NCBI RefSeq assembly: GCF_009834365.1
Contig: NZ_CP041348.1
Span: 802,501-866,500, forward strand
Reading direction: 5' to 3'
Origin: Komagataeibacter xylinus
GTDB taxonomy: Bacteria; Pseudomonadota; Alphaproteobacteria; Acetobacterales; Acetobacteraceae
DNA length: 64,000 nt
The notes beneath the pieces are model-generated. The model saw only the letters and a program-made list of their open reading frames with translations, was not told where the DNA came from and made no database searches. Both the position numbers and the translations under genes were made by a program. Within the stretch, counting starts at the first letter, position 1. Each line of letters begins with the position of its first letter. Shown piece after piece: positions 17,934 through 26,259 of the stretch.

Positions 17934-18437
17934 ATGCCTGCTCTGACTCAGATCACGACCTCTCGTAATACAAACCCGCTCGACCAGATGGAACAGATCG
18001 TGGGCGGGTACGACTGGAATTTCGAGCGCCGCAGCGATTCGGAAATGGCAGCCGAGGCACCGGGCAAATGGTGCGATTACGGCCTGTTCTTCTGCTGGTC
18101 GGAAGAGGTGAACGCCATGCACTTCACCTGCACGTTCGACCTCAAGGTGCCGCCCGAGCAGCGCCGCAACCTGTTTGAACTCGTGGCACTGGCCAATGAG
18201 CGGCTGTGGATCGGCCATTTCGGCATGGATCTTGAGCACGGCACGCCCGTGTTCCGCCATGCGGTGCTGCTGCGCGGCTCGCGCGGGGCCTCGATGGAAA
18301 GCCTTGAGGACATGATCGATATCGCGCTGACGGAATGCGAGCGCTTCTATCCCGCCTTCCAGTTCGTGCTGTGGGGCGGCAAAAAACCGGCGGAAGCGCT
18401 CGAGGCCGCCATGCTTGACTGCGCGGGGATGGCATAA
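17934..18437 (+). CDS. YbjN domain-containing protein
   Basis: 167 residues. The sequence NFERRSDSEMAA, FFCWSEEVNAMHFTC, RRNLFELVALANERLWIGHF and VLLRGSRGASMESLEDM matches the alphaproteobacterial YbjN family, related to type III secretion chaperone folds; its role is unknown. GGGGAG precedes ATG 17934. The TAATG junction (18435-18439) overlaps proC by one base, indicating coupling. The 151-base gap upstream contains a G+C-rich inverted repeat near 17884-17903 that might be a promoter-proximal structure. Confidence 0.88.
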   Translation: MPALTQITTSRNTNPLDQMEQIVGGYDWNFERRSDSEMAAEAPGKWCDYGLFFCWSEEVNAMHFTCTFDLKVPPEQRRNLFELVALANERLWIGHFGMDLEHGTPVFRHAVLLRGSRGASMESLEDMIDIALTECERFYPAFQFVLWGGKKPAEALEAAMLDCAGMA

Positions 18438-19273
18438 TGAGCGAACTCCTTCCGCCGCTGCTGCTCGTGGGATGCGGCAAGATGGGGGGTGCGATGCTCG
18501 ACGGCTGGCTGAAGGAGGGGCTCGCCCCTTCCTTCATCGTTGATCGCCATCGCGACTCGGTGCCGCCGCCGCATCAGCTCGTACGCAGCATTGATGCGAT
18601 TCCCGCCAGTTTCCGCCCCGGCATGATCGTGCTGGCCACAAAACCGCAGAAGGTGGATGCGGCGGTGCCCGCTCTTGCGCCCTTTGCCGCCCACGCCCCC
18701 GTGCTGTCCGTGCTGGCAGGCCGCACGGTGGAGAGCCTGGCTTCGGCACTGAGCGCCTGCCTGCCCGCAGGCAGCCCGCCCCCTGCCGTGATCCGCGCCA
18801 TGCCCAACACGCCCAGCGCCATCGGGCAGGGCATGACGGTATGCTATGCCCCGCCCCCCGCCACCGCAGCCGATCGCAGGCTGTGCGCGCGCCTGATGAG
18901 TGCCGTGGGCGAAGTGGCCTGGATTGACCATGAAGACCAGATGGACATGGTCACCGCCATTTCAGGCAGTGGCCCGGCCTATGTGTTCCTGCTGGCCGAA
19001 CTGCTCGAGCAGGTAGGAATCGACCATGGCCTGCCTGCCCCCCTTGCCCGCCAGATCGCGCGCCAGACGGTGGCAGGCTCCGGCGCGCTCATGCAGGCCA
19101 GCGGGCTTGATGCCGCTACCCTGCGCCAGAACGTGACCAGCCCCGGCGGCACCACGCAGGCCGCCCTTGCGGTGCTGATGGCGCCCGATGCCTGGCCCGC
19201 CACGCTCGATACCGCCCTTGCCGCCGCCGCGAGGCGCGCGCGCGAACTGTCAGGCCCGCAGCCCGTTTCATGA
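18437..19273 (+). CDS. proC: Pyrroline-5-carboxylate reductase
   Basis: 278 residues with an N-terminal dinucleotide-binding fold LLVGCGKMGGAMLDGW, LATKPQK, AMPNTPSAIGQG, and the signature GSGPAYVFLLAELLEQ, then TVAGSGALM and VTSPGGTT. It completes proline biosynthesis using NAD(P)H; proA is at 6776-8059. It is coupled to the upstream YbjN-like gene and followed by the TetR/COQ9-like gene 57 bases later. Confidence 0.97.
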   Translation: MSELLPPLLLVGCGKMGGAMLDGWLKEGLAPSFIVDRHRDSVPPPHQLVRSIDAIPASFRPGMIVLATKPQKVDAAVPALAPFAAHAPVLSVLAGRTVESLASALSACLPAGSPPPAVIRAMPNTPSAIGQGMTVCYAPPPATAADRRLCARLMSAVGEVAWIDHEDQMDMVTAISGSGPAYVFLLAELLEQVGIDHGLPAPLARQIARQTVAGSGALMQASGLDAATLRQNVTSPGGTTQAALAVLMAPDAWPATLDTALAAAARRARELSGPQPVS

Positions 19274-19330
19274 CACAGCGGCAGCATGCGGCCCCCATTT
19301 CCATCCCTAACCCGGAAGATCAGACCATCC

Positions 19331-19969
19331 ATGGATAACGACCTGTTTGACGCCACCCTTCTCCGCTCCGCGCTGGAGCGTGCCGGTTCGCACGGATGGC
19401 GGCACACCACGGTCGTTGATGCCGCGCGTGATGCCGGGCTGAGCCTCGAGACCGCGCGCAAGCGCTTTGCATGCAAGACCAAGCTGCTGTTCATGCTCGG
19501 GCGCCTGGCCGATGAATCCGCCCTGGTGGAAGACGAAACGGAAGGCAGCGTGCGCGACAAACTGTTCGACATGCTCATGCGCAGGCTTGATGTGTTCCAG
19601 CAATACCGTGAGGGCGTGCGTAGCGTGCTGCGCGCCCTGCCCACCGACCCTGCTCTGGCCCTGCTGCTCGGTGGGGCCACGCTGGAAAGCATGAAGTGGA
19701 TCGCCACCGCCGCGGGCGTGGACACCAATGGCCTTGCCGGGGCACTGCGCCTGCAGGCGCTGGTGGGCGCATGGACCCTGACCCTGCGCACATGGGACCG
19801 TGATGACAGCGTTGACATGGGCCAGACCATGGCAGCCCTGGAGGAGGCGCTCAAACGCGCGGGCCGCTTTGTCTCCTTCGGGCCTGAAGCTGCGGAACCC
19901 ACGGCGCCCGCAGGCCACGGCCACGACACCGACCCGCTGGTCGACCTGCCGCTTGAGCCTTCAGCCTGA
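19331..19969 (+). CDS. TetR/COQ9-fold protein
   Basis: 212 residues. The N-terminal 55 residues form an HTH pattern (SHGWRHTTVVDAARDAGLSL then ARKRFACKTKLLFMLGRLAD) shared by TetR regulators and COQ9 lipid-binding proteins. The rest is helical: RDKLFDMLMRRLDVFQQYRE, and a C-terminal LVGAWTLTLRTWDRDDS. The pattern of a TetR-like start followed by RRLxxFxxYRxGV is also seen in COQ9, so a ubiquinone-lipid-binding function cannot be excluded, and ubiK is close by. Most databases would call it a TetR-family regulator. The start ATG 19331 has only a weak ribosome-binding site. Confidence 0.7.
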   Translation: MDNDLFDATLLRSALERAGSHGWRHTTVVDAARDAGLSLETARKRFACKTKLLFMLGRLADESALVEDETEGSVRDKLFDMLMRRLDVFQQYREGVRSVLRALPTDPALALLLGGATLESMKWIATAAGVDTNGLAGALRLQALVGAWTLTLRTWDRDDSVDMGQTMAALEEALKRAGRFVSFGPEAAEPTAPAGHGHDTDPLVDLPLEPSA

Positions 19970-19997
19970 CGTGCCAAGGACACTGTTAAAAATAACT

Positions 19998-20094
19998 CAT
20001 TGATAAAACATAATAAAACTTCTGAGCGCCGCCTTTTTTTTCAAAAAGGCGGCATTCTTTTGGAGCTTTTTGAAAAGAGCTTCCCCAAAAACTT
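19998..20094. repeat. Two-hairpin intergenic repeat, copy 4 (near full length)
   Basis: CATTGATAAAA and ATAAAACTTCTGAGC, then the GCCGCCTTTTT / AAAAAGGCGGC hairpin, ATTCTTTTGG, the AGCTTTTTGAAAAGAGCTT hairpin and CCCCAAAAACTT. Located between the TetR/COQ9-like gene and tRNA-Gln. Confidence 0.9.
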
Positions 20095-20193
20095 CTTTCT
20101 GATGGCCCCGATGTTTCGGGGACAGACTTTTCAAACCGCGCCTGAGATATTAGAACAGCATCACGCCGCGCGAATCGCGTGACGTCAGCCTGT

Positions 20194-20268
20194 TGGGGCG
20201 TAGCCAAGTGGTAAGGCAGCGGATTTTGATTCCGCCATGCGGAGGTTCGAACCCTCCCGCCCCAGCCA
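20194..20268 (+). tRNA. tRNA-Gln (anticodon TTG)
   Basis: 75 bases including an encoded CCA end. Acceptor stem TGGGGCG/CGCCCCA, anticodon stem-loop GCGGATTTTGATTCCGC with anticodon TTG, T arm GGAGGTTCGAACCCTCC. It is flanked on both sides by copies of the two-hairpin repeat. Confidence 0.97.
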
Positions 20269-20344
20269 GTTTCCTTTCTGAAAAAACTGTATGTGACCCT
20301 CCGGTCCGTATTTACGGGAGCGCGAAGGGATCTGCCTGCGCTGG

Positions 20345-20405
20345 AAAATAAAAGTTTTCGGGCGCCACTTTTTTTAAAAAAAGCGGCGTTCTTAAAAGCT
20401 TTTTA
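20345..20405. repeat. Two-hairpin intergenic repeat, copy 5 (partial)
   Basis: AATAAAAGTTTTCGGGCGCC, a degenerate GCC/GGCG hairpin, GTTCTTAAAAGCTTTTT; the final terminal repeat is missing. Between tRNA-Gln and the convergent alpha-E gene. Confidence 0.8.
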
Positions 20406-20415
20406 CCCTTACCCG

Positions 20416-21432
20416 CTACCCGCTACCCGCCACTCGCAGGGCCACCGGGGGCCAGAAAGCATCGGCGATCTCGTTCTGGATCAGCCGCAATTCGCGCTGG
20501 ATCCAGTCCATGTATTCATGCAGGCCGCGCAGGATGATGTCTTCCACCGTCTGTTCGGCCAGTGTCACGCGCAGTTCCTCCACCCGCTCCAGAATCGGCC
20601 CGCAATGGCGTAGCCGGTATTCCCCCGCCAGTGAGCCAAGCACGCTGTAGACACAGCGCAGGCTGGTGGAGAGCGAACGCGGAAACCCGTCATTCTTGAG
20701 CAGGAAGCCCACGATATTGGCAGGCGTCATGCCCTCGGGCAGCACGCGGCGAAAGGCGTGGTAAGCCGCCGCCGAACGCAGAACGGAAGTCCACTGGCTC
20801 AGGTCGATATCCGATCCCACCCCTTCCCCACTGGGCAGCAGGGTGTGGTATTTGATGTCGATCAGCCGCGTGATCTGGTCCGCGCGCTCAAGGTTTTTGC
20901 CCAGCAGGTAGAACAGCCAGGCCTGATCACGGTACAGCGTGCCCTCGGTTATGCCAAAATGGGTCTGGCAGTCCTGCTTGAGCCGCGTGCACAGCGTGGA
21001 CAGATAGCTTGCCCCCACATCATCAGGCCCGAGGTCCATCGCCCAGCGGGTAAACACGTTGAGGTGCATCCACATCTCGGTCGAGATCAGCGGGCGCAGC
21101 ACGCGGGCGTTCTCGCGCACGCACCGCGCCATGGATACGATCGAATCCGGGTTATCGGGGTCAATGATGTAGAATTCGACCACGGTGCGCTCGGTCGCCA
21201 CCTTGTGGCGCAGGAAGAACGTATCCTCATCGGCATTGATGCGGATGACGCTGTCCCATCCCGCATCCATGTTGCTGGCATGCACCGATGTGCCCGTGAC
21301 CTCGATCAGCCGGGCCATGTTCTCGATGCGCTCCATGTAACGCGCCAGCCACATCGTGCTTTCCGCATAACGCGAGAGCAGGTTGCGCAGGCCCGGCAGC
21401 ACCGGGGTGGGAAAAACCGAAAGCTGTGTCAT
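20416..21432 (-). CDS. Alpha-E domain-containing protein (DUF403)
   Basis: 338 residues. LLSRYAESTMWLARYMERIEN and ARLIEVTGT near the N-terminus, then FYLLGKNLERADQITRLIDI, are the conserved helical alpha-E repeats. The protein is all-helical with no known catalytic residues. Alpha-E proteins are encoded with circularly permuted ATP-grasp ligases and transglutaminases in predicted peptide-ligation systems. ATG 21432 overlaps the ATP-grasp stop by 4 bases (ATGA), which fixes the start and shows coupling. Function is inferred from context only. Confidence 0.93.
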   Translation of the reverse strand: MTQLSVFPTPVLPGLRNLLSRYAESTMWLARYMERIENMARLIEVTGTSVHASNMDAGWDSVIRINADEDTFFLRHKVATERTVVEFYIIDPDNPDSIVSMARCVRENARVLRPLISTEMWMHLNVFTRWAMDLGPDDVGASYLSTLCTRLKQDCQTHFGITEGTLYRDQAWLFYLLGKNLERADQITRLIDIKYHTLLPSGEGVGSDIDLSQWTSVLRSAAAYHAFRRVLPEGMTPANIVGFLLKNDGFPRSLSTSLRCVYSVLGSLAGEYRLRHCGPILERVEELRVTLAEQTVEDIILRGLHEYMDWIQRELRLIQNEIADAFWPPVALRVAGSG

Positions 21433-22895
21433 GACGCCAGCACCCATGTATCCTTCGCCCCGCCGCCCTGCGAGGAATTGACCACAAGCGACCCCTTGCG
21501 CAGCGCCACGCGCGACAGGCCGCCGGGCAGCACCCATGTCTCGCGCCCGGTTACGGCAAAGGGGCGCAGGTCCACATGCCGCGCCTCGACACCGGCAGGG
21601 CATAGCGTGGGCGAGACCGACAGGCTGATGACGGGCTGGCTGATGTAATTGGCCGGGTCCGCACGCAGCCTGCCGCGAAAATCCTCCAGCTCGGCCTGTG
21701 TGGCATGCGGGCCGATCAGCAGGCCGTAGCCGCCGGATTCGCCCACCGGCTTGACCACAAGGTGCTCAAGGTTGGCCAGCGTATAGGCCAGCCCCTCGGG
21801 CTCGGCGCAGATATGCGTCTCCACGTTGGTCAGGATCGGCTCTTCATCAAGGTAGTAGCGGATGATGCGCGGCATGTAGGCATAGACCGCCTTGTCATCG
21901 GCCACCCCGGTGCCGATGGCGTTGGCCAGCGTGACATTGCCGCGCCGGTAGGCATCGACCAGACCCGGCACGCCGAGCAGGCTGTCGGGGTTGAACACCT
22001 GCGGGTCGAGAAAGTCATCATTGAGCCTGCGATAGATGGAATGGACCGGCTGCAGCCCGGCCACGGTGCGCATGTACACCCGCCCGTCCTCCACGGTCAG
22101 GTCACGGCCTTCCACCAGCGGTATGCCCATCTCGCGCGCAAGGAACACATGCTCGAAATAGGCGGCGTTGTAGATGCCCGGCGAGAGCAGGACCACCTGC
22201 GGGTCATCCACGCCCGCGGGTGCCACCTCCGCCAGCGCGCGGTGCAGGCGGGGGCCGTATTCATCAACCGGGCGCAGGTCCAGCCCGGAGGCAAGGTCGG
22301 GCATGAGGCGCAGCATCATCTGCCGGTCCTCGAGCACATACGACACGCCTGAAGGCGTGCGCGCATTATCCTCAAGCACCAGAAAGCGGCCATCGCGGTC
22401 GCGCACGAGATCGGTGCCATTGATGTGCACGTACACCCCGCCGGGCACGTCGAGCCCCACCATGGCCTGACAGTAATTGGCGTTGCCCAGCACCAGCTGC
22501 GCCGGGATCACGCCATCACGCAATATGCGCCGCTCGTGATAGATATCGTGCAGGAACAGGTTGATGGCCCTGACGCGCTGCTGCACGCCACGCTCGACAT
22601 GATCCCACTCGGATGCCGTCAGCACACGGGGAATGACATCGAATGGCAGCACACGGTCGATCGCCTCGCGGTCGGAATAGACGGTAAACGTGATGCCAAG
22701 GCGGTAGAACTGCGCCTCGACCGCAGCGGCGCGGCGGCGCAGCTCGGCCAGGTCAAAACGGGCCAGCCGGTCGCGCACCTGTTGCAGCCCGGCGGGCGGG
22801 ATGTCCTTGCGGTTGAGCAGTTCACAGAAAAAATCCGGGACATCATACGTCGCGAACAGCCCGGCGGCCTGTGCCGCCATCTTCATGTCACTCAT
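21429..22895 (-). CDS. Circularly permuted ATP-grasp type 2 protein (DUF404/DUF407)
   Basis: 488 residues. RVRAINLFLHDIYHERRILR, HINGTDLVRDRDGRFLVLED and NARTPSGVSYVLEDRQMM are the hallmark motifs of the family; later motifs include LSPGIYNAAYFEH, NAIGTGVADDKAVYAYMP and VVKPVGESGGYG. Such enzymes are predicted ATP-dependent carboxylate-amine ligases, possibly forming peptide or amide bonds. ATG 22895 has GGAGG 9 bases upstream and is far better than the frame opening at 22964. It is the first gene of a two-gene minus-strand operon with the alpha-E gene and is divergent from the transglutaminase. Confidence 0.93.
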   Translation of the reverse strand: MSDMKMAAQAAGLFATYDVPDFFCELLNRKDIPPAGLQQVRDRLARFDLAELRRRAAAVEAQFYRLGITFTVYSDREAIDRVLPFDVIPRVLTASEWDHVERGVQQRVRAINLFLHDIYHERRILRDGVIPAQLVLGNANYCQAMVGLDVPGGVYVHINGTDLVRDRDGRFLVLEDNARTPSGVSYVLEDRQMMLRLMPDLASGLDLRPVDEYGPRLHRALAEVAPAGVDDPQVVLLSPGIYNAAYFEHVFLAREMGIPLVEGRDLTVEDGRVYMRTVAGLQPVHSIYRRLNDDFLDPQVFNPDSLLGVPGLVDAYRRGNVTLANAIGTGVADDKAVYAYMPRIIRYYLDEEPILTNVETHICAEPEGLAYTLANLEHLVVKPVGESGGYGLLIGPHATQAELEDFRGRLRADPANYISQPVISLSVSPTLCPAGVEARHVDLRPFAVTGRETWVLPGGLSRVALRKGSLVVNSSQGGGAKDTWVLAS

Positions 22896-23175
22896 GCCCT
22901 GCCTCCGTTTGCGGGGAGGAGGATCAGGCGTGAAGGAGTCATGTCCACCCACCTGCTGTTTCATTTCGATCCGTTACTAGCGGAGCAAGAAAATCATCTC
23001 TTGCCAAGAACGAATCTGCAATCCCTTCCCTTTCGGGCCAGAATGCCGAAAAAATACAATATTGCTGCCACCGCCAATCCTGATACCGTGGGAGTGGCAT
23101 ACCCACCATGTCAGGACCGTACCATCGCCGGGATCACGATGGCAGGCAGAACAGTTTACCGAGGCTCAGGATTAC

Positions 23176-24087
23176 ATGAACGCGCGTGCCATGCTGGTCC
23201 ACCACACACGCTACCGCTACGACCGGCCTGTTCATCTTGGCCCGCAGACCATCCGCCTGCACCCCCTGCCCGGCTGCGCCCCCCTGCTCGCCCACGGGCT
23301 GGAGATCAGCCCCGCGCCCAGCTCGCAGGCCTGGTGCCATGACCCGTTTGGCAACCGCGTTGCCCGAGTCACGTTTGACGAGCGTGTCACGTATTTCGAT
23401 ATTACCGTCCAGCTCACCACCGACCAGACGCCCACAGCACCCCGCCCCCTTGCCATCGCACCTGCCGCCCGGATCTGGACGGCGCAGAGCGTGGATGACA
23501 GCCCGTCGCTGATTGCGTACCGGCAACCCGCTCCTACCGATGCCCCGACCCGGCCCACGCCACAACTTGACGCGCTGGTGGAAAAATGGCGCGCGCGTCT
23601 GCCCCGCCCCACGGCCGAACTGCTCATGGACCTGACGCGCGCCATCGCAGCCGACATCACCTACCGCATCCGCCCCGAAGCAGGCGTGTGGTCACCCGAG
23701 GAAACCCTGGGTCATGCCGCGGGATCATGCCGCGATACCGCATGGCTGCTCATTGCCGTCCTGCGCCGCCTGGGCTTTGCCGCGCGTTTCGTGTCGGGCT
23801 ACCTGTTCCAGCCCGAGCGCGACGCGCCGGAGCAACTGGGCTGCGAACTCCATGCCTGGGCGCAGGTGCATGTGCCCGGTGCCGGATGGGTGGGGCTGGA
23901 TACGACATCGGGCCTGCAGGCAACACAGGGGCATGTGGCGCTGGCCGTTGCCCCCCGCCCGCAGCAGGCCGCCCCCGTGAGCGGGCTGCTTGACCAGTGC
24001 AAGGCCACCTTCGAGGCGACGATGCACACCACCGTGCTGCCCCCGCACGCCGCATGCGGGACGCTTCGGTCGAGCCTGTCTTCATGA
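23176..24087 (+). CDS. Transglutaminase-like cysteine peptidase family protein
   Basis: 303 residues. The N-terminal bacterial transglutaminase-like domain (VHHTRYRYDRPVHLGPQTIR, residues about 7-27) precedes the catalytic domain: cysteine in GHAAGSCRDTAWLLI, histidine in CELHAWAQVHVPGAGW and aspartate in GLDTTSG. All three catalytic residues are present, so the enzyme should be active as an amidase, protease or transamidase. ATG 23176 has an AGGA box; an in-frame start at 23062 is rejected. It is cytosolic (no signal peptide) and overlaps the metallopeptidase gene by 4 bases. Confidence 0.93.
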   Translation: MNARAMLVHHTRYRYDRPVHLGPQTIRLHPLPGCAPLLAHGLEISPAPSSQAWCHDPFGNRVARVTFDERVTYFDITVQLTTDQTPTAPRPLAIAPAARIWTAQSVDDSPSLIAYRQPAPTDAPTRPTPQLDALVEKWRARLPRPTAELLMDLTRAIAADITYRIRPEAGVWSPEETLGHAAGSCRDTAWLLIAVLRRLGFAARFVSGYLFQPERDAPEQLGCELHAWAQVHVPGAGWVGLDTTSGLQATQGHVALAVAPRPQQAAPVSGLLDQCKATFEATMHTTVLPPHAACGTLRSSLSS

Positions 24088-25145
24088 AGCTGTTTTTCTG
24101 CCAGTCATGCCAGCAGATCCTGTTTTTCGAGAATACAGCCTGCGAGCGCTGTGGCCACACGCTGGGCTACCTGCCCGAGCAGACCGAACTCAGCGCGCTC
24201 GATGCCCTCGGCGGTGATTTGTGGAAACCCCTCGCCGCCCCCGATCAGGCGCGCGCGCTCTGCGCCAACAACGCCCATAGCGCATGCAACTGGCTGGCGC
24301 AGCCAGGCCAGGCCTACTGCATCGCCTGCAGTTTCAACCGCACCATCCCCAACCTGTCTGTACCCGGCAATATCGAGCGGTGGCAGAAACTCGAGGTCGC
24401 CAAGCACCGGCTGTTCTATAGCCTGCTGCGGCTCGGCCTGCCGCTGCGCAACCGCAGGCAGGACCCCGAGGGCGGGCTGGCCTTTGATTTTCTGGACAGC
24501 CAGCCTGATGGCACGCCCGCCATGACCGGGCACATGAATGGCATCATCACCATCGCCATCCATGAGGCCGATGATGCCCAGCGCGAACGCCTGCGGCTGG
24601 AAATGGGGGAATATTACCGCACCCTGCTCGGCCATTTCCGCCACGAGATCGGCCATTATTACTGGAACGTGCTCATCCGCGATGCGGGGCCCGAACGCCA
24701 GGCCACCTGCCGCGCGGTGTTTGGCGATGACCGGCGCGACTATGGCGCAAGCCTCGAGGCCTATTACGCCGCCCCCCCCGGCACCACATGGCAGGGGCGG
24801 TATGTCAGCCAGTATGCCACCTCCCACCCGTGGGAGGACTTTGCCGAGACATGGGCGCATTACCTGCACATCATCTCGACACTGGAGACCGCCTGGGCCT
24901 ATGGCATGTCGCTCAACGCGCGCGGCGCACAGGCTCCGCCGCTACGCGCCAGCGTCACGCGCGACCCCTATACCGAGATGACCTTTGACGAAATCACGCA
25001 GGGCTGGCTGCCGCTGACCTATGCCGTCAACAGCCTCAACCGCTCCATGGGGCTGCCGGATTTCTACCCTTTCGTGCTCACGCCCGACATCCTGCGCAAG
25101 CTTGCCTTCATCCACGATTTGATACGCGAGAGCCGCGTGGGGTAG
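24084..25145 (+). CDS. Zinc-ribbon plus zinc-binding metallopeptidase (Peptidase_Mx type)
   Basis: 353 residues. The N-terminal zinc ribbon has CQSC and CERC pairs (residues 6-24), with further cysteines at CANNAHSAC and CIAC. The metallopeptidase motif HFRHEIGHYYW (residues about 190-200) contains HExxH, and HPWEDFAETWAHYLH carries a likely third ligand. No signal peptide, so it acts in the cytosol. It is coupled by ATGA overlap to the transglutaminase, and this fourth gene is commonly found with ATP-grasp/alpha-E/transglutaminase sets. Substrate unknown. Confidence 0.88.
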   Translation: MKLFFCQSCQQILFFENTACERCGHTLGYLPEQTELSALDALGGDLWKPLAAPDQARALCANNAHSACNWLAQPGQAYCIACSFNRTIPNLSVPGNIERWQKLEVAKHRLFYSLLRLGLPLRNRRQDPEGGLAFDFLDSQPDGTPAMTGHMNGIITIAIHEADDAQRERLRLEMGEYYRTLLGHFRHEIGHYYWNVLIRDAGPERQATCRAVFGDDRRDYGASLEAYYAAPPGTTWQGRYVSQYATSHPWEDFAETWAHYLHIISTLETAWAYGMSLNARGAQAPPLRASVTRDPYTEMTFDEITQGWLPLTYAVNSLNRSMGLPDFYPFVLTPDILRKLAFIHDLIRESRVG

Positions 25146-25163
25146 TCGGCACGGTTTTGTAAG

Positions 25164-25214
25164 AAAAACTGCCGGATGCCGCCTTTTTGAAAAAAGCTTC
25201 ACCAAAAACTTTTG
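25164..25214. repeat. Two-hairpin intergenic repeat, copy 6 (partial)
   Basis: AAAAACTGCCGGATGCCGCC, a fused hairpin TTTTTGAAAAAAGCTTC and ACCAAAAACTTTTG. The two hairpins seem to have recombined, deleting the middle. It abuts the lysR stop codon and follows the metallopeptidase stop (convergent genes). Confidence 0.85.
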
Positions 25215-26153
25215 TCATTCCCCTTCAGCCTCACCGAGCACGATGGCGTGCGCACCGGCATGCATGCCGCGGCAGCACGCCCGCAGGGTCGAGATGAAAT
25301 TGGACAGCAGCGGCACATGCTGGCCCGCGCGCATGGCAATGGCCAGTTCCGCCCGCGGCGCCTTGGCGCCGAGCGAATGATAGGTCACGCCGCCGGAATG
25401 GATCTGGTGCAGCGAACGCGGCACGACCGAAACCCCGAGCCCCGCCGCAACCAGCGGCACGGTCGAGGCGATCTGCGGGGCCTGCTGGCCCATGCGCGGC
25501 GTAAAGCCCGCATTGTGGCAGGCAGACAGGATGGCATCATGAAAGCCCGGCCCCAGTTCACGCGGGAAGATGATGAAAGGTTCATCGGCCAGCATTTCAA
25601 GTTCCAGATGCCTGTAGACAGCCAGAGGGTGCCCCTTGGGCAGCGCCACGACCGTCTCCTCCTCCAGCAGTGGCGAGACCAGCAGCCCCGCCCCATCGGG
25701 CACCGGCGGGCGCACGATGGCGATATCGATCGCGCGGTCATGCAGCGCCTTGCGCAGGGCGGGAGTGTTACTTTCCTCAAGGTAGATGGTCACATCGGGC
25801 CACACTTCACGGAAGCGGCGCACGGTCAGCGGAATCATGGGCAGCAGCGAGACCGCGCCCGCCAGCCCCACGCGGATATGCCCCTTCTCGCCCCGCGCCA
25901 GCCCCGTGGCGGTGGCGATGAACTGCTGCTGCATGCCCAGAAGCGCGCGGGCCTGATCAAGCAGCACAAGGCCGATATCGGTCAGCTTGACGCCACGCGT
26001 CAGGCGCTGGAACAGCAGAACGCCGAGTTCATTTTCCAACTGCTTGATCTGCTGGCTCAGAGGTGGCTGTTCCATGCCTAGCTGCTCTGCAGCCCGCGTG
26101 AAGCTCCCGTTCTCGGCAACCGCCACGAAATATCGTAAATGCCTTAAATCCAT
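25215..26153 (-). CDS. LysR family transcriptional regulator
   Basis: 312 residues. The N-terminal winged HTH is MDLRHLRYFVAVAENGSFTR followed by AAEQLGMEQPPLSQQIKQLE; a periplasmic-binding-like effector domain follows (VRVGLAG-type start at residue 95). It is divergent from lutABC with an inverted repeat starting two bases from its start codon, so it most likely controls the lactate operon and itself. The effector is unknown; lactate is a reasonable guess. A GGGA in the operator is the only ribosome-binding site candidate. Confidence 0.93.
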   Translation of the reverse strand: MDLRHLRYFVAVAENGSFTRAAEQLGMEQPPLSQQIKQLENELGVLLFQRLTRGVKLTDIGLVLLDQARALLGMQQQFIATATGLARGEKGHIRVGLAGAVSLLPMIPLTVRRFREVWPDVTIYLEESNTPALRKALHDRAIDIAIVRPPVPDGAGLLVSPLLEEETVVALPKGHPLAVYRHLELEMLADEPFIIFPRELGPGFHDAILSACHNAGFTPRMGQQAPQIASTVPLVAAGLGVSVVPRSLHQIHSGGVTYHSLGAKAPRAELAIAMRAGQHVPLLSNFISTLRACCRGMHAGAHAIVLGEAEGE

Positions 26154-26154
26154 A

Positions 26155-26177
26155 TCCCATATAAATTATATATGGGA
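26155..26177. promoter_or_regulatory. Inverted-repeat operator between lysR and lutA
   Basis: TCCCATATA (26155-26163) - AATTA - TATATGGGA (26169-26177): a perfect 9-base inverted repeat, A+T-rich, lying immediately upstream of the lysR start codon and about 83 bases upstream of lutA. Location and symmetry fit a LysR-type autoregulatory site. Binding is inferred. Confidence 0.55.
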
Positions 26178-26259
26178 ATCTCCTTCAATATATATTTGAC
26201 GAAATAACATGCCATGCGCCACGTTTCGCGCCAACCGTGCTGAGGATGAGTATCCCCTG

